DNA of 64,000 nt, from contig DATNIT010000166.1 in assembly GCA_035604335.1 (NCBI GenBank), forward strand, positions 1 through 64,000. Direction: 5' to 3'. A program made the position numbers and the translations under genes. Origin of the DNA: DASZHJ01 sp035604335. Lineage in GTDB: Bacteria; Pseudomonadota; Alphaproteobacteria; ATCC43930; CGMCC-115725. The notes beneath the pieces are model-generated. The model did no database searches. It was not told the origin of the DNA and worked only from the letters and a program-made list of their open reading frames with translations. Positions 18,007 through 27,062 of the stretch are shown here, one piece after another (within the stretch, counting starts at the first letter, position 1; every line of letters starts with the position of its first letter).

Positions 18007-19146
18007 ATGAAATACGCAGTTCGATCGGCTCTCGCGGCTCTCGCGCTCTGCGGGTGGGCTGCGCAGGCGGGCGCGGCCACCGGCATCGACACGCAGGCGC
18101 GCAACGCCATTGTCGTGGATTTCGAGACCGGCGCGCTGCTGCTGGACAAAGGTGCGGATCAGAGGATGCCGCCGGCATCCATGAGCAAGATCATGACCGC
18201 CTACCTCGTCTACGACGCGCTCAAGAAAGGCCGGCTCTCGCTCGAGGACATCTTGCCGGTGAGCGAGAAGGCTTGGCGCACCCAGGGCTCGAAGATGTTC
18301 GTGCCCTATCCCGGCCGCGTGAAGGTCGAGGATCTCGTGCGCGGCATGATCATCCAGTCCGGCAACGACGCCTGCATCGTGCTGGCCGAGGGCCTCGCGG
18401 GCAGCGAGGAAGCTTTCGTCGAGCAGATGAACGAGAAGGCCAAGGAGCTCGGCCTGGACCATAGCCATTTCGCCAACGTGAGCGGCCTGCCGGACCCGAA
18501 CGAATACGTGACGGCGCGCGACCTCGCGCTGCTGGCCCGGCGTCTGATCGTCGATTTCCCCGAGTACTATCACTACGATTCCGAGAAGGACTTCACCTAC
18601 AACGGCATCAAACAGGGCAACCGCAATCCGCTCCTCTACAAGGATCTGGGCGCCGACGGCATGAAGACCGGCCACACCGACGAAGCCGGGTACAGCCTGA
18701 CCGCCTCGGCGGTGCGCGACGGACGCCGCGTTATCATGGTGATGGGCGGCCTTCCCACTGGCAAGGCGCGCCAGCAGGAGAGCGAGCGGTTGCTCGAATG
18801 GGCGTTCCGTGAGTTCAACGATTTTCGTCTGGTAAAGGCGGGCGACACCGTCGATCAGGCGGAGGTCTGGCTCGGTGCCGAACCCAAGGTGCCCGTGACC
18901 ATCCAGAAGGACGTGGTGGTGACCCTGCCGCGCGCCGCGCGCCGGAGCATGAAGGCAACCGTGCATTATGACAGCGCCATCAAGGCGCCGATTGCCAAGG
19001 GCCAGACCGTCGGCAAGCTCACCATCACCGCCGATGGCGTCGATCCCGTCGAGGTGCCGCTGGTCGCCCTGCAGCCAGTCGCGAAGCTCGGACCGATCGA
19101 GCGGATCGCGGTGGCCGCGGGCTATCTCGTTTGGGGCAAGCGCTGA
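18007..19146 (+). CDS. dacA: D-alanyl-D-alanine carboxypeptidase (PBP5/6 family)
   Basis: A 379-residue periplasmic low-molecular-weight penicillin-binding protein that trims the terminal D-Ala from peptidoglycan stem peptides. The signal peptide ends near AQAGAA. The three active-site motifs are complete: SxxK at Ser58-Lys61 (ASMSKIM), SGN at 118-120 and KTG at 220-222 (MKTGHTDEAG). The beta-rich C-terminal PBP5-type domain begins near 275. The last residues (about 360-379) are a weak amphipathic helix that may anchor it. It overlaps the tmk start by 16 bases, so cell-wall and dTMP genes are transcribed together. Confidence 0.94.
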   Translation: MKYAVRSALAALALCGWAAQAGAATGIDTQARNAIVVDFETGALLLDKGADQRMPPASMSKIMTAYLVYDALKKGRLSLEDILPVSEKAWRTQGSKMFVPYPGRVKVEDLVRGMIIQSGNDACIVLAEGLAGSEEAFVEQMNEKAKELGLDHSHFANVSGLPDPNEYVTARDLALLARRLIVDFPEYYHYDSEKDFTYNGIKQGNRNPLLYKDLGADGMKTGHTDEAGYSLTASAVRDGRRVIMVMGGLPTGKARQQESERLLEWAFREFNDFRLVKAGDTVDQAEVWLGAEPKVPVTIQKDVVVTLPRAARRSMKATVHYDSAIKAPIAKGQTVGKLTITADGVDPVEVPLVALQPVAKLGPIERIAVAAGYLVWGKR

Positions 19147-19778
19147 GCCGGGGCCGGTTCATCACGCTCGAAGGCGGCGAGGGCGCGGGCAAATCGACCC
19201 ACGCCGGGCTCCTGGTGGAAGGACTCCGACAAGCGGGGCAGGCGGCGATCCGCACGCGCGAGCCCGGCGGCGCGCCGGGCGCGGAGGAAATTCGCCGGCT
19301 GCTGGTCGAGGGCACCCCGCAACGCTGGGATGCGGAGACCGAGGCGCTGCTCATGGTGGCGGCGCGCCGCAATCACCTGGTGGAGACCGTCTGGCCGGCG
19401 CTCGATCGCGGCGACTGGGTGATTTGCGACCGGTTTGCCGACTCGACCCTGGCCTATCAGGGCTACGGCCGCGGCTTGCCGCGCGAGGCGCTGGCGTTCC
19501 TCCATTCGCTGATCGCTGGCGACTTCAAGCCGGATCTTACATTCATCCTGGATCTCTCTGTCGAAATTGGACTTTCTCGCACCGGAAAGCGGTCGGGTAA
19601 CGCCACCCGATTCGAGCAGATGGGACACGACTTTCACGAGCGGCTGCGCCGGGGTTTTCAGGAAATCGCGCGGGCGGAGCCGCAGCGCTGCGTGCTGATC
19701 GACGCCACGACCGAGGTCGCCGCGGTCCAGCAGGCGATCCGCGATGCCATTCATGCCCGGCTCGGGGTCGCCATCTGA
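19131..19778 (+). CDS. tmk: Thymidylate kinase
   Basis: A 215-residue P-loop kinase that phosphorylates dTMP to dTDP. The P-loop is GGEGAGKSTHAGLL (about 15-28). The Glu-Pro-Gly-Gly segment (TREPGG), the DR(F/Y) motif (VICDRFADSTLAYQGYGRG) and the TGKRSGNATRFE lid follow. The TTG start overlaps the end of dacA by 16 bases; a CTG 12 bases later is the only alternative close to the first beta strand. It is followed 24 bases later by holB, the standard alphaproteobacterial order. Confidence 0.95.
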   Translation: MGQALSRGRFITLEGGEGAGKSTHAGLLVEGLRQAGQAAIRTREPGGAPGAEEIRRLLVEGTPQRWDAETEALLMVAARRNHLVETVWPALDRGDWVICDRFADSTLAYQGYGRGLPREALAFLHSLIAGDFKPDLTFILDLSVEIGLSRTGKRSGNATRFEQMGHDFHERLRRGFQEIARAEPQRCVLIDATTEVAAVQQAIRDAIHARLGVAI

Positions 19779-19802
19779 CGCTGGAGTCGGCACACTCGTC
19801 CC

Positions 19803-20927
19803 ATGGCTGAAGACGATGATATCGACGCGGACGACGACCGCGGCGAGGCCGCCGAAGTCGCGGTGCCCGCGCCCCGGGAGAACCCGGGCCTCGGCGGTCA
19901 CGAGGCTGCCGAGCAGGAGCTGCTGAGAGCCTCCGCATCCGGACGGCTGCCGCATGGGTTGCTGATCACGGGGCCGCGCGGCATCGGCAAGGCGACGCTG
20001 GCGTTCCGGTTCGCGCGGTTTCTGCTGAGCCAGGGAGGGGAGGCGGGAGCGGGTGGCCTGTTCGCGCCGGCCTTGCCGACGTCCTTGGCGATGCCGCCGG
20101 AGCACCCGGTGTTTCGCCGGGTCGCCAGCAATGGCCATGCGGACCTCCTTACGGTCGAGCGCGGCATCGATCCCAAGCGCAAGCGCGAGCGGACCGAGAT
20201 CGTGGTCGAGGACACCCGCGCCATCGCCGCGTTCCTGCGCTTGACACCCGCCGAAGGCGGCTGGCGCATCGTCATCGTCGATACCGCCGACGAGATGAAC
20301 CGGAATGCCGCGAACGCCGTCCTGAAGATCCTGGAGGAGCCGCCGGATCGCGCGATCCTGATCCTGGTGAGCGACAACCCGGGCCGGCTGCTGCCGACCA
20401 TCCGATCGCGCTGCCGCCGGCTCGCGCTCCGGCCGCTCTCCGACGCGGTCGTCGCGGACCTACTCGGACGCTATCGGCCGGATATGTCCCCGTCCGATCG
20501 GAGCGCGCTGATCGAGCTCGCGGAAGGCAGCATCGGCCACGCCATCGAGCTTGCGGAGGAGGGTGGTCTCGCGCTGCACCGCCGCCTGTTGGAACTGCTG
20601 GGCCGGTTGCCGGACCTCGACGGAGCCGAGCTCCATGCCTTCGCCGACACGGTGTCGCGCTGGGGCAGCGACGATGCGTTCCGAGTGATCGCCGAGCTGA
20701 TGCCGGCGACCCTGGCGCGCGCCATCGCCAAAGCCGCGCAATCCGGCACCGGCGGCGAGGGCCGGGAGGCCGCGCTCGCCAGGCTGCTCGCGGGCCGCGG
20801 CCTTGATCGCTGGGTAGAGGTATGGGAAAAGATCAGCCACCTCTTCGCCCAAGCGGACGCTATCAATCTCGACCGCAAGCAGGTCGTGCTGAACGCTTTT
20901 TTCGCGCTCGAAGAGGCCGCGCGCTGA
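19803..20927 (+). CDS. holB: DNA polymerase III subunit delta'
   Basis: A 374-residue clamp-loader subunit of the AAA+ family. An acidic N-terminal extension of about 30 residues (DDDIDADDDRGEAAE) precedes the domain. The P-loop-like segment GPRGIGKATLAFRFARFLL, the Walker-B-equivalent strand before TADEMNRNAANAVLKILEEPP, and the sensor segment IRSRCRRL are all as in delta'. The usual zinc-module cysteines are not apparent in the stretch about 75-110, a common loss in alphaproteobacteria. It lies between tmk and metG on the same strand, with about 50 bases before metG. Confidence 0.93.
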   Translation: MAEDDDIDADDDRGEAAEVAVPAPRENPGLGGHEAAEQELLRASASGRLPHGLLITGPRGIGKATLAFRFARFLLSQGGEAGAGGLFAPALPTSLAMPPEHPVFRRVASNGHADLLTVERGIDPKRKRERTEIVVEDTRAIAAFLRLTPAEGGWRIVIVDTADEMNRNAANAVLKILEEPPDRAILILVSDNPGRLLPTIRSRCRRLALRPLSDAVVADLLGRYRPDMSPSDRSALIELAEGSIGHAIELAEEGGLALHRRLLELLGRLPDLDGAELHAFADTVSRWGSDDAFRVIAELMPATLARAIAKAAQSGTGGEGREAALARLLAGRGLDRWVEVWEKISHLFAQADAINLDRKQVVLNAFFALEEAAR

Positions 20928-20976
20928 GGCTCGAGCCCGCGCGCGGGTGCTTTCCCGAAGGAGACCGAGAGTCCCG

Positions 20977-22539
20977 ATGTCCGGCGAGCCCTATTACCTC
21001 ACCACGCCGATCTATTACGTGAACGACGTTCCGCATATCGGCCACGCCTATACGACCGTGGCCTGCGACGCGCTGGCGCGGTTCATGCGGCTCGACGGGC
21101 GGCGGGTCAAGTTCCTGACGGGCACCGACGAGCACGGCCAGAAGGTCGACAAGTCCGCGCGCGCCGCGGGTCTTGATCCGCAGGCCTTCTGCGACCGCGT
21201 CTCGCAGAATTTCCGCGACGTGACGGCGCTGATGAACATCAGCAACGACGAGTTCATCCGCACGACCGAGCCGCGGCACATCGAGGCCTCGCAGGCGATC
21301 TGGCGCGCGATCGCGGCCAACAAATCGCCGAAGGGCCGCGACAATATCTATCTCGACAAGTATCCCGGCTGGTACGCCGTACGCGACGAGGCGTTCTACG
21401 GCGAGGACGAGCTCACCACCGGTCCCGACGGCAAGAAGCGAGCGCCCTCGGGCGCCGAGGTCGAATGGGTGGAGGAGTCCAGCTACTTCTTCCGGCTGTC
21501 GGACTGGCAGGACTGGCTGCTGGAGCATTACGAGCGCAATCCCGGCTTCATCGCGCCGGAGGCGCGTCGGAACGAGGTCGTGAGCTTCGTCAAGAGCGGG
21601 CTTCGGGATCTCTCGATCTCGCGTACGAGCTTCACCTGGGGCGTGCCGGTGCCCGGCGATCCCAAGCACGTCATGTACGTCTGGCTCGACGCGCTCACGA
21701 ATTACATCACCGCCGCCGGATATCCGGACACCGCGAGCGCGGAGTACAAGACCTTCTGGCCCGCCGACCTGCACATGGTCGGCAAGGACATCGTGCGTTT
21801 CCACACGGTCTATTGGCCGGCTTTCCTCAAGGCCGCCGGCCTGGAACCGCCAAAGCGCGTCTTCGCCCATGGCTGGTGGACCGTCGAGGGTCAGAAGATG
21901 TCGAAGTCGCTCGGCAACTTCGTGGCGCCGAAGCAGCTGGTTGACGACTACGGCGTCGACGCGGTCCGCTATTTCGTGCTGCGCGAGCTGCCCTTCGGCA
22001 GCGACGGCGACTTCTCCCGCCGCGCCATCGTGAGCCGCATCAACGGCGACCTCGCGAACGGGTTGGGCAATCTGGCACAGCGGGTGCTGTCGATGATCAA
22101 CCGGAACTGCGACGCGGTCGTGCCGAAGCCCGGTGCACTCACGCCGGCGGACGAGGCACTGCTTAAGGCGGCGCGCGAGCTGCTGACGCGGCAGCGTGCG
22201 GCCTATGCGGATCAGGCCTTCCATCGCGCGCTCGAGGGCCTTTGGGACATGGTCGCGTCGGCCGATCGGTACGTCGACGAGATGGCGCCGTGGGCGCTCC
22301 GCAAGACCGATGTCACGCGCATGGGCACCGTGCTCTACGTGCTGGCCGAAGCGATCCGACATCTGGCGCTCCTGGTGCAGCCCGTCGTGCCGAGCGCGGC
22401 CGGGAAGCTGCTCGACCAGCTGGCGCTGCCTGCGGGCGCGCGCGATTTCGCGGCGCTGGCAAGGCCGCTGGAGCCGGGGACGAAGCTCCCGAAGCCCGAA
22501 GGCGTGTTTCCCCGCTACGTCGAGGCGGAGAAAGCGTGA
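20977..22539 (+). CDS. metG: Methionyl-tRNA synthetase (short, single-subunit type)
   Basis: A 520-residue class I aminoacyl-tRNA synthetase that charges tRNA-Met. HIGH is at residues 20-23 (VPHIGHAYTT), the TDEHGQK segment is near 50, and KMSKS is at about 307-311 (EGQKMSKSLGNF). The helical anticodon-binding domain fills the C-terminal 150 residues, and the C-terminal EMAP-like tRNA-binding domain of longer MetG forms is absent. The internal ATG was chosen because MSGEPYYLTTPIYY is the family's usual N-terminus and AAGGAGA precedes it. The stop overlaps the GTG start of tatD. Confidence 0.96.
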   Translation: MSGEPYYLTTPIYYVNDVPHIGHAYTTVACDALARFMRLDGRRVKFLTGTDEHGQKVDKSARAAGLDPQAFCDRVSQNFRDVTALMNISNDEFIRTTEPRHIEASQAIWRAIAANKSPKGRDNIYLDKYPGWYAVRDEAFYGEDELTTGPDGKKRAPSGAEVEWVEESSYFFRLSDWQDWLLEHYERNPGFIAPEARRNEVVSFVKSGLRDLSISRTSFTWGVPVPGDPKHVMYVWLDALTNYITAAGYPDTASAEYKTFWPADLHMVGKDIVRFHTVYWPAFLKAAGLEPPKRVFAHGWWTVEGQKMSKSLGNFVAPKQLVDDYGVDAVRYFVLRELPFGSDGDFSRRAIVSRINGDLANGLGNLAQRVLSMINRNCDAVVPKPGALTPADEALLKAARELLTRQRAAYADQAFHRALEGLWDMVASADRYVDEMAPWALRKTDVTRMGTVLYVLAEAIRHLALLVQPVVPSAAGKLLDQLALPAGARDFAALARPLEPGTKLPKPEGVFPRYVEAEKA

Positions 22540-23333
22540 TCCTCGTCGACAGTCACTGTCATCTCGATTACGTGCCGCAAGGGCCGGAGCGCGAAGCCGT
22601 GATTGCGCGCGCGCGCCAGGCCGGCGTCGGGGCGATGCTGACCATCGGCACGAAGATCACCGAATTTCCGGAGGTGAGGGCGATCGCGGAAGCCCAGCCC
22701 GATGTCTGGTGCTCCGTCGGCATCCACCCCCACGAGGCCGCCGCCGAGCCCGAGACGTCCGCGGAGACCCTCGCGGGTCTGGCTCGGCATCCGCGGGTAA
22801 TCGGAATCGGCGAGGCCGGCCTCGATTTTTATTACGAGCACAGTCCGCGGGATCGGCAGATCTCGGTGTTCCGGACCCATGCCGAGGCTGCCCGGATCAG
22901 CGGCTTGCCGTTGGTCGTGCACACAAGGGATGCCGACCCGGAGACTGCCGAAATCCTCGCGGACGAAGCGACCAAAGGTCCCCTCACCGGCGTCATCCAT
23001 TGCTTTAGCACAGGGCGAGAACTCGCTGAAAAAGCCATCGAACTTGGCTTTTTGATCTCGCTTTCCGGGATCGTTACCTTCAAGAATGCCGAGCCGCTCC
23101 GGCAGATCGCGCGCGACTTGCCGCTGGACCGGATCCTCGTGGAGACGGACTCACCCTATCTCGCACCGGTACCGAAGCGCGGGAAGCAGAACGAGCCGGC
23201 TTTCCTTGTTCACACGGCGACTGAGGTTGCGCGCCTAAAGGGCCTTGCAGTCGAAGAATTAGCCCGAGTCACCACGGCAAATTTCTACCGGCTGTTTACC
23301 AAGGCCCAGCCGTCGGCGCCGCTGGGGTCATGA
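22536..23333 (+). CDS. tatD: TatD-family metal-dependent hydrolase
   Basis: A 265-residue TIM-barrel hydrolase of the TatD DNase family. Metal ligands are visible as DSHCHLD at the N-terminus, GEAGLDFYY (Glu), VVHTRDA, GVIHCFSTG and ETDSPYLAP at the C-terminal end. TatD proteins act as 3'-5' exonucleases or deoxyribonucleases in DNA and RNA quality control. The GTG start at 22536 forms a GTGA overlap with the metG stop, and its own stop forms ATGA with the next gene, so metG-tatD-MBL is one coupled operon. A longer in-frame extension into metG is an overlap artefact. Confidence 0.93.
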   Translation: MILVDSHCHLDYVPQGPEREAVIARARQAGVGAMLTIGTKITEFPEVRAIAEAQPDVWCSVGIHPHEAAAEPETSAETLAGLARHPRVIGIGEAGLDFYYEHSPRDRQISVFRTHAEAARISGLPLVVHTRDADPETAEILADEATKGPLTGVIHCFSTGRELAEKAIELGFLISLSGIVTFKNAEPLRQIARDLPLDRILVETDSPYLAPVPKRGKQNEPAFLVHTATEVARLKGLAVEELARVTTANFYRLFTKAQPSAPLGS

Positions 23334-24100
23334 GGGTCACGATCCTCGGCTGCGGCCCGTCGGGCGGCGTGCCGCTGATCGGGAACGACTGGGGCGAGTG
23401 CGACCCCGGAAACCCCAAGAACCGGCGCCGGCGCGCCTCGGTGCTGGTCGAGCACGGCGCCACGCGGATCCTGGTCGACACCTCGCCGGACATGCGGGCC
23501 CAGCTGCTGGACGCCGGCGTGGACCGCCTCGACGCCATCCTGTTCACCCACGCCCATGCGGACCACTGTCATGGCATCGACGAGGTGCGCGCCCTCAACC
23601 GCGCCATGGGCCAGTCCGTCCCGATCTATGCGTCGCCGAAGACGATGGCCGAGCTCAAGCAGCGGTTCAGCTACATCTTTCGGCCGTCAGACCCGGCCGC
23701 GGGGGCTATGTTCTACAAGCCGTCCTTGATCCCAACGGCGATCGAGGGCCCGTTCGAGGTGGGCCGGGCGAGGGTGGTGCCATTCGAGCAGAACCACGGA
23801 TTCACCACCAGCCTGGGTTTTCGGTTCGGTGGTCTCGCGTATTCAACCGACGCCGTGGCGCTGGACGAGGCGGCCTTTGGTGCCCTCGAGGGCATCGACA
23901 CCTGGATCGTCGATTGCTATCGCCGGACGCCGCATCCGACCCATACCCATCTCGCGCGCACCCTCGAATGGATCGCGCGCGTGAGGCCGAAGCGCGCGAT
24001 CCTCACGCACATGGATGTGCAGCTCGACTACGAAACTCTCCGCCGCGAGCTGCCGGCCGGCGTTGAGCCCGGCTATGACGGGATGGCGGTCGAGCTCTGA
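23330..24100 (+). CDS. PhnP-like MBL-fold metallo-hydrolase
   Basis: A 256-residue metallo-beta-lactamase-fold hydrolase. It starts VTILGCGPSGGVPLIG and has the metal motif THAHADHCHGIDE, a conserved NHG (EQNHGFTTSLGFR), the YSTDAV strand and the final LTHMDVQLDY. These are features of the PhnP branch of phosphodiesterases, widespread after metG-tatD in alphaproteobacteria. PhnP proper hydrolyses ribosyl cyclic phosphates from the C-P lyase pathway; whether this housekeeping homologue shares that substrate is not known. It ends the operon, 104 bases before a convergent gene. Confidence 0.88.
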   Translation: MRVTILGCGPSGGVPLIGNDWGECDPGNPKNRRRRASVLVEHGATRILVDTSPDMRAQLLDAGVDRLDAILFTHAHADHCHGIDEVRALNRAMGQSVPIYASPKTMAELKQRFSYIFRPSDPAAGAMFYKPSLIPTAIEGPFEVGRARVVPFEQNHGFTTSLGFRFGGLAYSTDAVALDEAAFGALEGIDTWIVDCYRRTPHPTHTHLARTLEWIARVRPKRAILTHMDVQLDYETLRRELPAGVEPGYDGMAVEL

Positions 24101-24145
24101 ATGCCGCAAATGCTGCAGAGTTTGGCGGCGCTGAGCATTATTTCC

Positions 24146-24161
24146 CATAATATACATTATG
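24146..24161. repeat. AT-rich inverted repeat in a convergent intergenic region
   Basis: CATAAT (24146-24151), four bases, then ATTATG (24156-24161): a perfect 6-base inverted repeat inside an unusually AT-rich 30-base patch of GC-rich DNA. It lies between two convergent genes, so a terminator-associated or protein-binding role is possible. No T-run of terminator type follows on either strand. Confidence 0.35.
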
Positions 24162-24204
24162 CGACTTTCGTCCTTCTTGCGCCCGTTCTCGAGCGTCTGT
24201 GCCC

Positions 24205-24624
24205 TCACCCTCTCCTTGGCTCCCGCGGATAGGACTTGATCCCCTCGAATTCCGGGACCCAGTGCAGGCGGCGCTCGGTCCAGAGCTCGTAGCTCGGCTT
24301 CGGCATCGCCTCGGCGTCGTCCAGGCTCCCCAGCAGCACCGTGATCTCGTCGCCCTTATCGGGCCGCCAGAACAGCGGCGAGCCGCATTCGCGGCAGAAT
24401 TGCCGGGTCGCGACGTCCGAGAGCCGGATGCCTGAGGGCTCGCCCTTGGTGACCTCAAGGCGGTCGCGCGGCCAAGTCACGAAGGACGGAAGCGCGCTGC
24501 CGGTCTGCCGGCGGCATTGGCCGCAGTGACAGAGACCGACCCTGAGCGGCGGTCCCGTCACGCGATAGCGGACGGCGCCGCAGAGGCATCCCCCGGTGTG
24601 CTGCTCGGTCGCGGTCATGGGCAC
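24205..24624 (-). CDS. GFA-family (glutathione-dependent formaldehyde-activating-like) zinc protein
   Basis: A 139-residue protein of the GFA/CENP-V fold. Zinc-binding cysteines appear as GGCLCGAVRY, CHCGQCRRQTG and FCRECGSPLFW, the full set for the family's two zinc sites. True Gfa accelerates S-hydroxymethylglutathione formation, but most homologues are of unknown function. It starts 15 bases downstream of the cytochrome b561 gene on the same strand, so the two may be co-transcribed. Confident in the family, not in the reaction. Confidence 0.85.
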   Translation of the reverse strand: MPMTATEQHTGGCLCGAVRYRVTGPPLRVGLCHCGQCRRQTGSALPSFVTWPRDRLEVTKGEPSGIRLSDVATRQFCRECGSPLFWRPDKGDEITVLLGSLDDAEAMPKPSYELWTERRLHWVPEFEGIKSYPREPRRG

Positions 24625-24639
24625 CTCCTGTCCGGTCTC

Positions 24640-25194
24640 TCAATCGTCTCCCATGGCGCGCAGCGGCAGCATTCGCCGCAGCACGCCGTCGCGCTTCACG
24701 AAATGATGATAGAGCGCCGCCAGGACATGCAAGCCCACAAAGCCGTAGATCGCGTATTGCCCGGTCTTGTGTATGAACTCCAGCGGACGCGAAATCGTGC
24801 GATCGGCCGGTAGCGGCGAGGTCGTCGTGAACAGACCGAAGAAATCGATGTGTTGCCCTTCCGCCGAGGAGAAGAGATAGCCCGTCAAAGGAATGATCAG
24901 CATGACGGCGTAGAGTGCCCAATGCGTGAGCTCCGAGAGCCGCGCTTCCAGGGAGGTCAGCCCGACAGCCGACGCTACGGGGTTCCCGAGCCGCCACAAC
25001 AGCCGCGGCACGACCAGCACCAGCACCAGCACCATCATGCCGACCGCCTTGTGCAGCTCGAGGATCGCGTCGTAACCGGGCTCCGTTCTCCTCGGCAGGA
25101 CCCAGGCCAGAACCAGCGCGACCGACAGCACGATCGCCACCATCCAGTGGAGGGCCATGGCCGCCCGGCCATATTTTTCTGACAGTCTTTTCAT
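24640..25194 (-). CDS. Cytochrome b561-type di-haem membrane protein
   Basis: A 184-residue integral membrane cytochrome with four hydrophobic helices. Candidate haem-ligand histidines lie in ALHWMVAIVL (helix 1), LELHKAVGMM (helix 2), and helix 4 (GLHVLAALYHHF). The family (CybB-like) moves electrons between quinol and periplasmic or superoxide acceptors. It lies upstream of the GFA-type gene on the same strand and is divergent from mazG across 124 bases. No partner oxidoreductase is adjacent. Confidence 0.88.
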   Translation of the reverse strand: MKRLSEKYGRAAMALHWMVAIVLSVALVLAWVLPRRTEPGYDAILELHKAVGMMVLVLVLVVPRLLWRLGNPVASAVGLTSLEARLSELTHWALYAVMLIIPLTGYLFSSAEGQHIDFFGLFTTTSPLPADRTISRPLEFIHKTGQYAIYGFVGLHVLAALYHHFVKRDGVLRRMLPLRAMGDD

Positions 25195-25318
25195 CTCTCA
25201 TCCACGATCAAAATGCGGCGCGATTGACGCCAGCAAATTGTGGCCGCATTGAGGATTGCGCATCAGCCTTGCGCCGGGCTCAACGCCTCGAAATTAACCA
25301 CGAAGGGCCTCTCACGGC

Positions 25319-26122
25319 ATGACCGCCTCCCCTGACTTGGCGCGCCTGCTCGACATCATGGCGCGGCTGCGCGATCCCGAGCACGGCTGTCCCTGGGATC
25401 TCGAGCAAAGCTTCGCCACCATCGCGCCCTACACCATCGAGGAAGCCTACGAAGTCGCCGAGGCCGCGGAGCGCGGTGAGCCCGAGGCGCTCAAGGACGA
25501 GCTCGGCGATCTCCTCTTGCAAGTTGTGTTCCACGCGCGCATGGCCGAGGAAGCGCGTCATTTCGCCTTCAACGATGTCGCGCGCGGGATCGCGGACAAG
25601 ATGATCCGGCGGCATCCCCGCGTCTTCGCGGACGCCGAGGTGGAGGGCTCCGCCGCGCAGACCGTCGCCTGGGAAGCGCAGAAGGCCGAGGAGCGCCGCG
25701 CCAAGGCAGCGGCCGACGGCCGCGCGGCGAGCGCGCTCGATGGCGTGGGACTCGGGCTCCCTGCCCTCACCCGCGCGGAGAAGCTGCAAAAGCGCGCGGC
25801 GCGCGTCGGGTTCGACTGGCCCTCGACGGCGCCGGTCTTCGACAAGATTGGCGAAGAGATCGGCGAGCTACGGGCCGAGCTCGACCAGGGCGGCACGCCC
25901 GAGCGGATCGCCGACGAGCTTGGCGATCTCCTGTTCGCCGTGGTGAACCTCGCCCGGCGGCTCGCCATCGATCCCGAGCAGGCGCTGCGCAACGCCAACC
26001 GCAAGTTCGAGCGCCGCTTCCGAGGCGTCGAGGAGCGCCTCGCCGCAGCCGGCAAGCCGGTCGCGGAGGCGAGCTTGGACGAGATGGAAGCGGAGTGGCA
26101 GCGGGTGAAGGCGGACGAGTAG
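25319..26122 (+). CDS. mazG: Nucleoside triphosphate pyrophosphohydrolase MazG
   Basis: A 267-residue house-cleaning enzyme that hydrolyses (d)NTPs, including aberrant ones, to monophosphates and pyrophosphate. Two tandem MazG domains are visible. The first has EEAYEVAEAAERGEPEALKD then ELGDLLLQVVFHARM; the second has EEIGELRAEL then DELGDLLFAVVNLARRL. The EExxE...ExxD metal-binding pattern is intact in both. It stands alone on the plus strand and converges with a minus-strand dehydrogenase 15 bases away. Confidence 0.95.
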   Translation: MTASPDLARLLDIMARLRDPEHGCPWDLEQSFATIAPYTIEEAYEVAEAAERGEPEALKDELGDLLLQVVFHARMAEEARHFAFNDVARGIADKMIRRHPRVFADAEVEGSAAQTVAWEAQKAEERRAKAAADGRAASALDGVGLGLPALTRAEKLQKRAARVGFDWPSTAPVFDKIGEEIGELRAELDQGGTPERIADELGDLLFAVVNLARRLAIDPEQALRNANRKFERRFRGVEERLAAAGKPVAEASLDEMEAEWQRVKADE

Positions 26123-26137
26123 CTTCTTAGCTCCTAC

Positions 26138-27004
26138 CTACGCCTTCTGCAGCAGGTGGATGAGCGATGACGTATCCCACCGCTTGCCGCCGCGTTCCTG
26201 AACCCGCGCGTAGAACTGATCGACCACGGCGCTCACCGGCAGCGAGGCGCCGTTGCGCCGCGCCTCGGCGAAGCAGATCGCGAGGTCCTTGCGCATCCAG
26301 TCGACCGCGAAGCCGAAATCGAACTTGCCTTCGAGCATGGTCGTGCCGCGGTTCTCCATCTGCCAGGATTGCGCGGCGCCCTTTGAGATGACGTCGATCA
26401 CCTTCTTGCCGTCGAGCCCGGCGCGCACCGCGAAATTGAGACCTTCGGAGAGGCCCTGCACGATGCCGGCAATGCAGATCTGGTTGACCATCTTGGTGAG
26501 CTGGCCGCTTCCTGCCGGCCCCATCAGCGTGACGGCGCGGCCGTAATGGGCCATTACCGGCTCCACCTTCTTGAAGGGCTCGGCGTCGCCGCCGACCATG
26601 ATGGTGAGCTTGCCGTTCTGCGCGCCTGCCTGCCCGCCGGAGACCGGTGCGTCCAGGAACGCGACGCCCTTCGCTTTCGCGGCGGCGTAGAGCTCGCGCG
26701 CGATCTCGGCCGAGGCCGTGGTGTGGTCCGCGAGGATCGCGCCCGCTCTCATGCCGGCGAGCGCGCCCTTGGGCGAGGTGGCGACCTCGCGCACGTCGTG
26801 GTCGTTGCCGACGCACATGAAGACGATGTCGGCGCCTTCGGCCGCGGCGGCCGGCGTCTCCTTGAAGCTGCCGCCGTGCTCGCTGGCCCAGGCTTTCGCC
26901 TTCGCGGTGGTGCGGTTGTAGACCGTGACCTCGTGGCCGTTCTTCTTGAGATGACCGGCCATCGGATAGCCCATCACGCCGAGACCCAGGAATGCCAGCT
27001 TCAT
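26138..27004 (-). CDS. Beta-hydroxyacid dehydrogenase (3-hydroxyisobutyrate / tartronate semialdehyde reductase family), second copy
   Basis: A 288-residue NAD(P)-dependent dehydrogenase with the cofactor motif FLGLGVMGYPMAGHL, the substrate motif FLDAPVSGGQAGA and the catalytic Lys in GSGQLTKMVNQ. It is the same family as the protein at 5204-6112 but clearly divergent from it. It follows the inositol-phosphatase-like gene on the same strand after about 58 bases and may be the last gene of the long dusB-to-here block. The substrate cannot be chosen between 3-hydroxyisobutyrate, tartronate semialdehyde and succinic semialdehyde. Confidence 0.88.
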   Translation of the reverse strand: MKLAFLGLGVMGYPMAGHLKKNGHEVTVYNRTTAKAKAWASEHGGSFKETPAAAAEGADIVFMCVGNDHDVREVATSPKGALAGMRAGAILADHTTASAEIARELYAAAKAKGVAFLDAPVSGGQAGAQNGKLTIMVGGDAEPFKKVEPVMAHYGRAVTLMGPAGSGQLTKMVNQICIAGIVQGLSEGLNFAVRAGLDGKKVIDVISKGAAQSWQMENRGTTMLEGKFDFGFAVDWMRKDLAICFAEARRNGASLPVSAVVDQFYARVQERGGKRWDTSSLIHLLQKA

Positions 27005-27062
27005 CGCGCGTTCTCCCTTCGGGAAACCGATATGCTACCGCCTGCCCGCACCTTGGCAACCC

